NCBI RefSeq assembly: GCF_036373705.1
Contig: NC_089853.1
Coordinates: 31,217,068 to 31,281,067, forward strand
DNA from: Amia ocellicauda
Taxonomy: Eukaryota; Chordata; Actinopteri; Amiiformes; Amiidae
Direction: 5' to 3'
Length of the DNA stretch: 64,000 nt
Shown: positions 35,401-47,998 of the stretch, piece after piece
Layout: the number at the start of each line of letters is the position of its first letter
How positions within the stretch are numbered: position 1 is the stretch's first letter
Made by a program: the position numbers and the translations under genes
The notes under the pieces: model-generated
The model's database searches: none
What the model saw: only the letters and a program-made list of their open reading frames with translations
What the model was told of the DNA's origin: nothing

Positions 35401-36430
35401 TTGTATCATAATGCTGACTGATGATTATTTTTGTTGCAGCTTATTAAACCTAATCATTGATTAGGAATTGTGCAAAGGATCAATGAAATGCCATTTGGTC
35501 ACTGAAGCTGAATGACCTGCAAAAGTGTATCTAAAGTGAGTTACATTATTAACGCCAGTGACAGTTTTGGGATACCTATGAAAAGTACAGAGAGAATACA
35601 GAATTACAAATGTTTTGTCTGACTGCTTAGTCACATCTTTCTTTAAGGGACTTTGAGTGTGTTGGTGGTGAAAAGACACTGTCACTCATCTCTGCTTCTC
35701 TCCTGGGGGGTCAACCAGAACAGCTCACTTTTAATTTGAATTTCCCGTCTCTGATATGACTCTGAGCACAGTGAATCACAAATAGATGTCTTCACTTTTC
35801 TCCACTGACTTGTTCCTGTAACATTTGTGTTCAATTATGTGCCATAGATCAGTTTATATACATGTACTCCTCCTAAAGGCTATAGAATGGGTAATAATGG
35901 GTTTCATATACATGATTATTTTGCTGCATTAAAACATTGCCATGAGAAAAACAATCTATACAAATATATTTTAATCTTAGGGGCATTGATATACATTTTC
36001 TGCATTCACCCTCAATTGAGTTGATTTAGTCATGTACAGCCACAAATATTGACTTATAACATTGATGCTTTTTTTTTTTTTACTTTTTAAGGGTTTCCTT
36101 CTTTTCGGTTGTAAGAAATATATCAGTGCTCATGTACTTCATTTAAAAGTATAATTGATCTAATGGTCAAATGCGCATAATCTGAAGTCTAGTTTTTATA
36201 TATCACTATGAAATATATTCTGTAAAGTTTCTCTCTATGTTTTAAATGTATTTATTTATTTGTTTGTTTAATTGGTTTTATGCTGGTTTCAACTGAATGT
36301 CACACTCAGACATGTTAATGTATCTTCAGTATTGAACTTAGTAAATTGCAAGGGGATTTTTATTCATATTTTGGGATCTTGATAGGGTCTACCCCAACAT
36401 CAATGCAAAACTACTTTGACCTGAAGTGAC
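32480..36430. other. Intergenic DNA, no gene recognised
   Basis: AT-rich and largely free of recognisable transposons. The stretch at about 34200-34460 is higher in complexity and holds an imperfect RFX-like X-box (GTCAACCTAGCAAC, near 34427-34440), so it may be a conserved noncoding element, but that cannot be tested here. Confidence 0.45.
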
Positions 36431-36559
36431 AACTGCAAGGTAGGATTGAAAACAAGTGAGGAACCTGCATACAAATATTATGAGCATCTTGTGCAAACTG
36501 CCCAGGCACATAAGTGGAGATGTCTCCCTGGGTTCCACCAAGAAAGGCGGGTTGATATC

Positions 36560-36655
36560 CTGAGATTGATTAGGTCTGGCAATCAAATGCACAAGCGAGA
36601 CAGACTGAATGGGCCTAATCTAATTTGTAACCTTTATTATGTTCTTATCCGATCT
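36560..36655 (+). mobile_element. LINE 3' tail fragment
   Basis: The wording 'gactgaatgggcctaatct', 'atttgtaacctttattatgt', 'tctta' matches the common vertebrate CR1/L2-group 3' end ('gggccgaatggcctcctctc', 'gtttgtaaa', 'cttatgttctta'). Only the tail is identifiable. Confidence 0.5.
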
Positions 36656-37500
36656 GTACATCTATGTTTAAATTCCTGACACACTGTATATATAACATCA
36701 AACTCCTTGACTCTCCTTCATTGATCTCATGCTGAACACAGAGCCTGTGAACTACTGTCTGGAGACTGCTGGCATGTGAGTAAAGCACACCAACGGCAGT
36801 CTTGGCAGGCAACTCCACGTCTACCTAAAACCCGATGTGGGCTTGTTGCTGTTGATCAGCATGAAAGAACGAAAGGGAAAAATACTCAGGACATGTGGAA
36901 ATTGTATTTGAATTTGTATTGGATTTCACCAAATAACAAAAGGAAAGGAGTGTACATAGACACAGAGTAACCCTAGAGGTCCATTTTAATTTTTACAGAA
37001 TTTTGCTTCAGTTCATTGTGTAGCTTCACACCCAAACCCATTAAGTGGTCATTTGAGGTATTCATTATTTTGGTATCGTTTTACTGTCCAATATGCTACA
37101 GATGCTTAGAACTATCAATATTATACTTCTAGGAAAAGTGAAACTGCTATAGTATCAAAAGTTGCTGGTATTAAATGCAATATTATTAAAGATGAATGTT
37201 TCTGTTCTGATTGTGTCCTGTATGTTTATGTACTGCACTTTTTAGGAGCATGTTCAAAAATATGCTAAGTAAAGGTGCTGTTGGAGTTAGTCAGGCAGAG
37301 ACTTTAGCTGCCTGGCCTTTACAGATGGGACAGGATAATTGTGTGTACCCACTCTACAATGAATGCAAGAGCCGGAAACCCATGGCACAGCAACACGAAC
37401 ATGGCAATGCCCGTCGTCTGCACTGTCTTCCTCAGACAACTGAAGTACCAGGCGCCATCCCCTGGCGTGACACAAATATGCAGTAATGCAGCTTCAAGTG

Positions 37501-38180
37501 CAATGCATCCCTACGCCATTTTCACGCCCCCCCTGCCTCACGGAAAGAAACCCACCTCTCGCATGTAATTGACGCTAAATCAGACGAACAGCAGAGTACG
37601 CTGTTTCTCAGGCCCGGGACGCCAGGTGAGGAGATCGCCAATGGCGGAGCGGAGGAGGGCGGCTGCTGTTGATCCCTGACGTCATGGCGTGGAAGAGATA
37701 GGGGGAGGAGTGACTTTGTGGTTCTGCTGCAGCGGAGAATGACAAGAGGATGAGAGAGAGAGAGAGAGAGAGGGGGGGAGACGGACTGTCTTGTTTATTA
37801 TAGGGAATAAATAAGGTATTCATAAAGGAACCGGAGGAGGGGAAATAAGATGGGGAGTAATGACTGAATGTACGACGGTAAGACGCTGTTTGTTGTGTTT
37901 CAGCTGTGAGATGCATGGAAATATGAAATATTTAAGAGAGTCAGCTGTTTAAATCACTGCAGACCTGGAACAGGTGCACCCTGGTCTTGTAAATGTGCTA
38001 CGTGCCTGTGTCTATTTGCATGGTGCAGGTTAGGTGTTTGTTTTTGATGAAGTATGCAAACATGAAATGCAGCCGACTGGGGGGTAGGGGTGCAGCGCAT
38101 CTGAAAAGGGAGCTCGGGGAGGGGGAGCAATTTTTGGGGAGAGTTATTGTGTTTCGCGATGTGAAGAAGGCACCTTGATG
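37501..38180 (+). promoter_or_regulatory. CpG-rich promoter and putative first exon of an unidentified gene
   Basis: The clearest CpG-rich stretch of the window. It contains a CCAAT box inside a YY1-like site (GCCAATGGCGGAG, 37637-37649), a perfect palindromic CRE, a (GA)n run at 37752-37774 and a strong splice donor ACG|GTAAGA at 37877/37878. These point to transcription on + from about 37.65 kb, with a noncoding or barely coding first exon. No downstream coding exon that I can identify lies before 64 kb, so the first intron would be long. The orthologous human neighbourhood (15q22) has long-intron genes such as MYO1E and RORA, but nothing here proves either. Confidence 0.5.
37677..37684. 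promoter_or_regulatory. cAMP-response element TGACGTCA
   Basis: Perfect 8-base CREB/ATF palindrome, about 35 bases after the CCAAT/YY1-like site, in the CpG-rich stretch. Confidence 0.6.
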
Positions 38181-41100
38181 CACAGAGATAGCGATCTAAG
38201 CCGCCAACGTCAGGGGGAGGATTTAAAGAAAGTCTTTTATGTGTTGACGTAAAAATAACTCTTTCATATCCCACGTACATAGTACTGCAACTTCACCAGT
38301 TTCAGTGGCGATCACATCCCCGCAAACGTGAAAGGTGTGTTTGTTTTGTGTCGGCACAGCTCATTGTGTGGCTTCCGCTGCTCACAGGTTTCTTTTCTTT
38401 TTTCAATGAACGTGTTTTCAGAAAAACGAAAGCTGCTATGTATGTATTGGCTTTCTCGTTTATGCCTCCTATTAGGGTTAACGTGACCTGTTTGAAATCA
38501 TTATCAGCTGGTATGCAATTTCTGGCAATGTGATTGAAGATCACTAACCCAAGAAGATAACTTCTCGTTTCAACTTTGATGTTATGCTTTGACTAGTGTT
38601 TCATTGTGTCCGTTTAATGTATAAAGAACATACGTTATTTTCCTTAATAACTACCTTCATTATTTCCAATCAGTTCCAATCAAGATTTTAAAATTGTGAG
38701 CACAAATGTGAATTGCAATAGAAATGCATGTATCTGTCAGAATCCGGTCATTCCGGTTCCGTTATGTGGAAGAAATGTTAGCACTCCTTCTACATTGTAT
38801 CTCATAACGGAAATCATTTAATGACCTTTAAATAGCTATTTACCAGTTGGACATTTACAAACCTTTTTTTGTTATTCATTAAAGGAATTGATAAACGTTT
38901 ACAACCATTATATCTGCTTTAACCCGTTTTCTTCAATACATATGTATTTTGCATATATACGTTTCATTGCTTGAACACATTAAGCTACCATATTGCTTAA
39001 AGCTGAATGGTAACAGCAGGATGAGAAACAAGAGGGGGGTGCCTAACCCAGGGATTATTATAGTCTAGTTAGAGCTACCCTTACCATTTCCATAGGGAAA
39101 CGACATTGTTTTTGAGCATCCTGCAACAAAGCTGGGCAGATTGCATTTTGCAGGGCACTAGCACCACTGATGTACTCCAAAGCAGGTTAAGGCTCAAACA
39201 TAAACGGGTAACTGTGGAGGTCTGAAAAAAGGACTGGGAGACTCTTTTCCTCAATTGGCTGTTTGTCGCAGCATCATAATGTGAGTTCTGTTAAGGCTTT
39301 TGAGAACTGACACACAAAATGAATGACATGCGTGTCTGCCGCTGTTTGGGGTTTTCTTTTCAGTCTCATTCCTTTATATCACTGCTTTTGAAAATGAATA
39401 GGGTACATCTTCAAAATCAGTGCACTATTTCCTACAATTTTTAATTTGGCTGGGACTTTACTGTTAAGCCCAGATCTTACTGGAAGAAGCTTGATGCTGG
39501 ACCTCAGTGCTCTATGGACCTGTTTTGCAGAGACGTAGTTGTCTGGGTGGTTTGTCCAGATATTTGTGTAGGATGTTTCATTCTTGGTGGTGATGCTTCA
39601 CCTTCACTCGTACTAATGTTAATGCTCTGAATGTCACCGGGTTTACATTTTAGACTAGTTTATTGGGTATGGGGACCAAGGGCCATGAAAGTACTGACTT
39701 TCCAAACTGTATTTTTTATACTTCAATGTCTGAGGGTCTGGAACCAATTTGGCTCATGTGGACTCAAGGCAGCTTAGTTTTGGAGTATTGTGTACAGAAC
39801 AATTCCCACCTGTGTCTATACATCTTTAACTGGAAAATTATTAAGAGTGGTTGAAACGGCTAACGGGGAGTAACAATTTCTGTATAAAAACCGGAGGACT
39901 GACCTACATTTTCAATACACCTAAAGCAGTTTTTTTCTAAAAGCAAGGACTGAGGTCAGAAGTTTTAAAAAAGAAGAAAACACAGTAGTTCAGTTGAGTA
40001 TTGAGATTGTATGAGGTAATAATAGCTCAACCTGAATGAAAAATGTACAATACAAGAAATCCAGGACTGAAAAACCTTGACATAGATATGATTTCAGTAT
40101 ATCGTTCCTTGTTTTTGTTTTTATAGGAAGGAAAGCCGACATCAGTCTAAAATGCACTTGGTGTTCATATTGTGTTCCTTTAAATCAAAACAAACACGTT
40201 CTGAAATGACAACAGGGGGAAGGGAAACATTAACAATAAATTAACCATTAGAAGAACGTTTATGTTTAAATTCTGGTCTTTCATTTTTTTAACACAAAAC
40301 AAATGCCAAAAGCTATTCAGTTCATCTGTGTAATGGCCAGTTTTAAGAACATAACTTCTGTTTCTCAGGGTAGGGAAGCTATATAATTATATAATCATCA
40401 AGGGGAGTTAGCAGAAATCAGTACTATGCCAGATGCCTATTGTACGGTACAGGCCTCACAGCATCCCTCCATTGACTGAAGTGTCTGAATTCCTGGGTCA
40501 TCATGTTGCTCTCCTTCATTTTTTTACCCTTTGTGAATCAGAAACTCCCTCTGCAAATGCTTAACTTTCAGTACTCACCTCACTAGAGAAGATGCTAATT
40601 TATAATATGCATGACATCATCTATAGACCTTAGCTTTTATTACTGATGAATATCCTTCAGTAGCTTGTCCCTCTTATGGCTCGTGTAGGGGTGACTTTCA
40701 TGAGTGGTGGTGTTTCTGTGTTTCAGACCTCCATATGATGGCCTATTACTAAGGTATGACTGTCTCTCCTGTTCTTGAAATCAGATAGGACAAAAGTTCC
40801 TGAGCTTCATATAAAGATAACTGAGCTTTTCTTTCATACGTGTGAATCTGCCATCAATGTCTGCTTGTCCTCTTGAGAAACCCTTTTGCATACATGCTGA
40901 AATAATGCAGTTACAACCAGAGATTTTGGGCAGAGCATATCTTTCAAGGTGGCTGTGAGTAAGAAATAAAGTGATAATTAGCATGTAACAGGGATGCAAG
41001 TCAAGTGCAGAAATATATAAAGTGTGAACATATAGGAACAATGTACAGTTTGTTTATAGTGTATATACATTAGTGAATATCATTGAGTGCCTGTTTAATA

Positions 41101-44100
41101 ACACTTCGATAATACGTGCCAATATATTCCAAATTAAAACACAGTTTTGTATTTTGATGTTGTTGTCTCCTCTGGTCCATTTACACACAGTGTGTCTTGT
41201 TAAAACCACATTTTCCATTTCTGTTGTATCTTGGCAATGTTCAGTCTTTTTTTCTTGTGCAGTGTTTCTGCACACTAAATATTGTGTCCAACTCATTAAG
41301 GTCTTGAGTTGTCTGTCAAAAATCTGCCATCATGTATTGAAATTGTAATTGAGATTGGTGGATGGGCCAATGTTTTGGTTTAGTCTGGGCCCAAGCCAAA
41401 ATGGTTGGTTGAAAAATGTGTAAAGACATGTTTGTTTCCAGGAATACTTTAAGAACAATGAAAATTGTGCCCACTTTGGCATGACAGTATCATTATAGAT
41501 ATTGTTGAAAGACATTGATGAGATGCTATAACAAAGTTGTAGCAGTTTTCCAAATGTACCATACAGCACTAGAATAGGTGGTATCGCTAAAAAACCAATA
41601 AAGACCTTTACAGCTGTTGCACCAGAGGGGAAAAACATCACATTGTTTTTTTTATATTTTATTAAAATGAAAATCTGTTTATTACATACTGTTAAACCTA
41701 CTTTTTGGTTCTGGTGACTTGCAATAAGTAGCCCACTGACTAATAGGCCTGTGTTCAATAAGAATAAACAAAATCTGCATCAGGAACACCAACTTTGAAC
41801 TTGAGCTTTATCATTCACTTGATTACAATCCTCTTACACTTCCAATTTGGATGTTATCATATATGATGTATGTGTATTACGTAAGCTAATATAACTATGT
41901 AACATGCTGCATGAATTATGCACTTTATGCACATTTCAAGGAAGCAACTGAAAGTGGGAGACCATTACTGAATGCAATTACAGGTTAACTTGCTTTTATA
42001 TGGGCAATTATAACATTTCCCATTGGTTACTAAGCACTATTTTTCATCCCCCCTGCCCCCACCTTTATGGCTTGTGTGGTTCACTTAAAAATGGAAGATT
42101 AAAGGCCCAATATTAGTATTGGCATTTATTATTTATCAAGAGAGTGTTTGTGTACATACAGTGTTTCATCTGATTATTAGATTGATACACTTAGATCAGG
42201 AGTTTAAGTATTGTATTTTCATCATTGACACAAATATATCAGATTTATTCCCACTTATTTAAAAATGCAAATTATTCATTTTTATTTGCAGATGCACAAC
42301 TAAAGTAGTATTTAGTCTCCTTAAAAAACATGAATATATCAGTTTCAGCCAAGTGAGAATGAAAGAAAATACCAAAATCAGATCATACAAAAACATCAGT
42401 TAGATAAAGATTCAACCTACAATTTTAGATCTTTTCTTAAGCATATTGGAATCTTAGTGTATGTGTGTGTTTTTTTTTTTTTTTTTTTTTAGAAATAATC
42501 CCTTTTCGGAATGAAAATTCACACCTTTGTTATTGTTCAAACATGATGTAATGTTTTTCTGCACTCTGCTGAATGTGTCTCCAGCACTGCATGTGAGACA
42601 TCACTGGTATATGGACCATTCATGACTAATGACAATTCAACACATGCATAATCTTAAGTCTGAAATGTGGTGCTTACATTCATTCATCTACAAAGCTAAA
42701 CATATATATAAAGGGTGTTTTAACCTCCAAATTGAAAGTAACAAAGATGCTAGTACGCTTTAATTTAAAATCTTTCCTTCATCCTTCATCATCTATAGTA
42801 TTCACATTTCATTGTTCACTGATTGTGGAAGGCAGAAACTTGGCAATTTAGTAAAAAGTACAAACAAAATGTAATTTTTGCCTAGTATTAATGCATTGTT
42901 ATGAACAAATTATTTAAAAAAGATACATATTTTCTTAGGTTCAAAATCCAATTAAAAATGTGTTTTATTGATGTAGCTTTCTGTGGGGAATTCGTACTTG
43001 ACTTCAGGGTATCTATAAAAGCATTCATTTTACTTTGAGTATTTCTTTACTTGAAAATACACAACATGCGTTCGATAGCATTATTTTATTTTTTAATTAG
43101 ACTTGGTACTGTTTGGGAAATACACCACCAGCCACTCAAAGTGCAGCAGTTTAGCATAATTCCCTTATGAATACAGCATCTCAGCCTTGACTGCAATCAT
43201 ACGTTCCCGACAAACACCAACTCGGAGACGGGAGCAACAGTGACAGCCAGGAAGCAAGGCGTGCACACTGATCTGCGATAGTGCTGCTCACAGAGTCCAG
43301 TCTGGACTGAATGTGAGCACAAGGGGCTAGATTGTTTTTCCAGTAGATTCTCATCATTTGCAGCGTTGTGTTTTTTTCTAGTGCTTTCAGAAATTAGCTC
43401 ATAGTTAATGAAAAGTAAAGTAAATGTATTATATACATTTAATTCCCCCTCAGATATGACCAAGGCTCAGTGCCTGAACCCTCTGCGTTGATTGAAGGCC
43501 TGTCCCTCAGTATCAGTAAGCAAGTCCCGTCCCTTTAGTGGAAACTGGCTAAATGTTGCAAATGGCTACATGTACCACAGGCATCATAGGACTGTATTTA
43601 CTAAACTTTCTGCATCTGTTGGAAAGTTTGCTTTCAACTACAACTTGCTGATGGTTTACTCCAAGTAATGGCTTAAATGATTTCACTCTTAACCAAATAT
43701 TTTGGCTTATTTGTCTCTAGTCATGAACAATCTATGGACTTTAATCCCAGATTTGTTCCTTTTTCCTTTTTTTTTTGCATAAACTACTTGCTGCAAACAT
43801 ATCTGTGCTTCAGTGCATCATTTCGCTTTGCAAATAAGACCAACCTTGTTAATGGTTCGACGTTTGAAGTAACATAGCCACATGATTCTAGGCATAGCAT
43901 TGATTGTATAGGACTATATATTTCTTTAAAATAAACATTATTACCAGAAATGGGGGGCACCTGAGACATTAGGGTAACTTGAGTCAGTATGGCAACATTT
44001 TGAACTTGTCAACTTCAGCCAGGGTGCTGTATTGTATCGTATTGCCTGGATGTCAGAAGCAACATCAGCCTGCGTTTCTGCAGTGTGATAAGTACTCTTT

Positions 44101-46440
44101 CTGAATGTCAGGGCATTCTAGAATTCTTGGTTCATTTATGTGGTTAAAAAAAGTAAGCTTAATAGGGGTATTCATATACTCTGTTAAATAAATAATATAA
44201 AGGAGATGCATAAATGCCCTTTTGTAAAAGATGTTACCACACCACTTGAAATGTCACGACATTGTGCAGAGCAAGTATTGACTGAGAGACAGCAAAGGCA
44301 GATCGTTTTCTTAGTAGACAAGCAGCCAACAGTGGCTATGGCAGCAAGTGTTAAAGCAAAGCCTGTAAGAAAATTTACTGAATCTCATAAAGAAGTCCCT
44401 CTCTGGTTATATAATGTAACTGCTTAACAACCATTTTAAATAGCACTGTGTCAGCTTCATGATTTTTTTTTTCTGTTGTGTGGGCTCTACATTTTTTTTG
44501 CAGTATAAACTACATCTTGTTTTTAAAGTAAAGTGAAACACTGTTTAATTTCCATAGTTAACAGCCTGAGCATGTTACTTTACATTATACATTTGTAGGT
44601 CTCTGACTAAAGCTCTATTACATTTGAACATCTTTTATTTGTATTCTCTCTAAAAGAGCATTTTCCCTCTAAGCATTGGTCCAAGAGATTACTAATGTGA
44701 AAAAAATATTATAAAATTATTACACCATGCCAGTATGGATTAGAATATCTTGCCAACCTGGGCTTGCATTTGAAAGGGACAGTGTTGTGCTTTTATTCTG
44801 TTTGTCAGACTCATTATTCTGTATTGGTTTTGAATTGTGTGTTCACTTTCTGACTTGAAAGCATTTACCACAAATTGAGTTTAAACTAAGGGCCCTGTGG
44901 TGATTTTTATTTTGTTATTGTTTTGTTTTGTAACAAGTTATTACAAGCTGCATTAGAGAACTGTAATGAACCATAATACATCATAAAAAGAAACCTTGAC
45001 AGTAACACTGTTGTTTATCCTGTGATGAATGTTTGCATTTCAGAGGTTGTGTGTTTAATACCTGTTGTGAACATATAGTAAATGTATACTGTATATGACC
45101 TCATTTCATTTGTTGTAACCAAGTAAATCATAATTCTCGCAATACCAAGTGGTCATTGCCATGATATTTCATTAATCTGCCATACAATGTATTGAATATA
45201 ATACCGTTTAACTCTGAGTAATTAAAGATACCAGACTCATTCAGCATTACTTTGGCTTTTTCTGTTTCAAACTAATAGAAATTGCCCCCTTTATTATCTC
45301 ACCCTAGAGGTTGAGTGTCCTTGATTACACCTTGAAATTAAGGGAAGTTAAAGCTGGAAGGAAATAGTGTCCAGCTTGGTATTGGTATTTTAATCAAAGC
45401 TATAGACGTTTATGTAAGATATTCTCAGATTATTGCTTGCAGTTTCATATATTTTCAGAATGCCTTTCCTCTTCTGTGTACTATTCAGAACCATGGTGCA
45501 GACTTCTGCTAGGATACAAGCTCATGTGAAGCTCACTCACTGCCATATAGTGGATACTGTTGCAAGGTTTTTAAACCAAGAACGGGGCAGCAAGACATTG
45601 TTTTAAACTCGATACTGTTCAGGAACAATTAAGTAAAATCGATATGTTTAAATCCAGCAGTAAACCTATTGGTGAGTCCCAAAATCATCCAAATTTAACT
45701 TTGCCATCTGCTCAGTAAAACAACTTTTTATAAAACACTGCTTCTCTGTGTTTGTGCATAGTGACATCAAAGAATGCTGATTTGTTTTACAGAACGAGGT
45801 ATATATTCCTTGCAGAAAATGAAGATGCTTATTATCTTCAAAGAAATTCAAACTACAGCTAGAGGCCACTCATTTGGGTGCTGTTTCCAGAAAGCCTCTC
45901 TTCTCAGTTGTGCACTGCCCAGCCTGCTCTGCACATTCTACATTTGAACCAAAGTTTGGTCCCCATGTAGATGTGAAATTTTAAAAGCGCAAACCCCAAT
46001 AGTTCTGAACAATGTATGTGATCTGTGATATAATTTGTTCAGTTGTTCACAACCAACCTGATCCTTCAGTCAAAAACATCACTGCACTCACTTACAGATT
46101 AATCAAACGCGTCTGGATTTTCATAACATCTATTCCTATAATACACCGTATCGCTGCTAGCTTCGGGAATTAAGTTCAGAATGAATTGCAATCTATAGGG
46201 AATCTCATTTATTAACAAGAACTAAAAGAAAAATGTGGCTGTACATATTTTGTTTTCTTAATTTTCTATTTCTGATTCTGTATCAAAATAACACAAGTGT
46301 GAACACATGATGATACTGCCACACACGCAATTATTACCAGGGTTTTAGAAGACTGGAACTTGCTAGATGATATCAGTTTTTCATTTTTCATCATACATGT
46401 TTTTCAGATAAAAAACTAAACAAAAAACTAAAACAGGCAT
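38180..46440. other. Long noncoding stretch, no gene recognised
   Basis: Mostly unique-looking AT-rich DNA, with poly-T at about 42470-42490. Open frames (for example 41330-41758 on - and 44206-44427 on +) have no splice context or known motifs. If the gene starting at 37.65 kb is real, this is probably its first intron. Confidence 0.5.
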
Positions 46441-46448
46441 TCGAATAA

Positions 46449-46477
46449 GTGTATGTGTATGTGTATGTATATGTATA

Positions 46478-46532
<55 letters not shown>

Positions 46533-46573
46533 TGTATATATTTATATATATATATATATATAAATATATACAT
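46449..46573. repeat. (TG)n/(TA)n compound microsatellite
   Basis: TGTATG units pass into a long TA run and TATATATT variants. The tyrosine/isoleucine-rich frames on both strands are artefacts. Confidence 0.95.
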
Positions 46574-47105
46574 ACAAGTGGCAGTGTTGGGAGTAAGTCC
46601 AGCACTGCCAGGGCTCTCAGGTGGGGTTTAAGGAACAAGGAGACAAACGGGTACACACAGTGATTTATTACAGTGCTCAAACCACAACAAGACCAACAGA
46701 AACTGAAAACAAAAGCTAACTCTTTGTTGAGCCTAAACTAACACACATAATCTGGTCCTTCTCTAAATATAATAATAAGACAATACACTATCAATCCAAT
46801 ATCTGCAATCTGTTGTCGTTGTCAAATTAATAATCCAAGTCCTGTTACCATAATTGTTATGCTCAAAGCTCTTCTTTTGTTCACACACAAAACAGTCAGC
46901 TCCTCTCCCAGGTTCTCCTCTCTGCCTCTCTACAACAGGAAGCCTGTCACTTCCTGTTTAAGTGAGGGGAGAGCCAGTCATGGGGGAAAACACTGGTCAT
47001 ATGTTGTCATCCGCCCACATGGTAATTTTCTTCCACCAGGGTCTGGGGAGATGCAGGGTAGTTCAGGGTGGGTCCCCACCTCGCCACCAAGCATGGAGTA
47101 ACAAT
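46574..47105. repeat. Possible dispersed repeat of unknown class
   Basis: A moderately GC-rich unit between a TA microsatellite and a Tc1 relic. The phrase 'gtgatttattacagtgctc' and the TGTT start are reminiscent of LTR or hAT-type fish repeats. No coding capacity or clear termini. Confidence 0.25.
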
Positions 47106-47110
47106 ATATA

Positions 47111-47590
47111 CACTGAACAAAACGCAACAGTTTTAAAGATTTTACTGAGTTACAGTTCATATAAGGAAATCGGTCAATTGAAATAAATTAATTAGGCCCT
47201 TATCAATGGATATCAAGTCTCAAGTTTTTAGGGAGTCAGGTCAAGGCCCTGGTGAGGACAATGAGCAGGCAGATAAACTTCCCTGAGACCATTTGTCCAG
47301 AAATTATTTGGTTGTGCAACAGCTCTGGTGGACATTCCTGCAGTCAGCAGCCAATTGCACTCCCTCAAAACTTAGACATCTGTGGGATTGTGTTGTGTGA
47401 CAAAACTGCACATTTTAGAGTAGCCTTTTACTGTCCCCAGTACAAGGGGCACCTGTGTAATGGTCATGCTGTTTAATCAGCTTCTTGATTTGCCACACCT
47501 GTCAGGTGGATGGATGGAGAAATGCTCACTATCAGGGATTTAAACAAATTTGTGCACAAAAATATGGAGAAACTCATCTCAAATCTCTGA
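47111..47590. mobile_element. Internally deleted Tc1-type element (second family)
   Basis: Starts after TA (47109-47110) with CACTGAACAAAACGCAAC, the terminus of a Tc1 family whose ends read 'cactgaacaaaaatataaacgcaac'. The inner part contains the family's subterminal wording ('gccacacctgtcaggtgg', 'aaaactgcacattttagagt', 'gacattcctgcagtcagcag'), but almost all transposase sequence is gone. The right terminus is too decayed to place exactly. Confidence 0.7.
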
Positions 47591-47998
47591 GAAAATACAA
47601 ATTAATTCAAGTACCCCAGGGCAATCATTCATTTTTTAATTGTTTTTTTAAGGATTGATTGTGCATGCTAAAATTAATTGTTATTTTAACACATTTCTGC
47701 TGGTTGATAAGAAACAACAGTGTACAGTCCATTAAAGAGCAATGTCAAGTTGTCTTGCATGCTGTTGGTAACAAGGTCAAATGACTTGAGGAAGGAGGTT
47801 TTTACTGAAACTTGAAGGACAGTTGAAAGTGTCTTTGATTTTAACCTAGGAAAAATAACATGCACTCCAACTTTTAACCCCCCAAAAAAGGGAGTATTGA
47901 ATGGAAGTAGGTCCAATGTAATACTGTATTTATAGGAGATGTATGTATTTTTTCCCCCTAATTTTAAGTTCAGAATAACAGACCTTTTTGAAGATGTA

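Noticed and set aside
37851-37870. ATGGGGAGT as the MGS... start of a MYO1E-like gene
   Set aside because: An in-frame stop follows after five codons, and no second exon with myosin motor sequence is visible.
46381-46680. Tyrosine/isoleucine-rich small proteins on both strands
   Set aside because: Translation of a TA/TG microsatellite.
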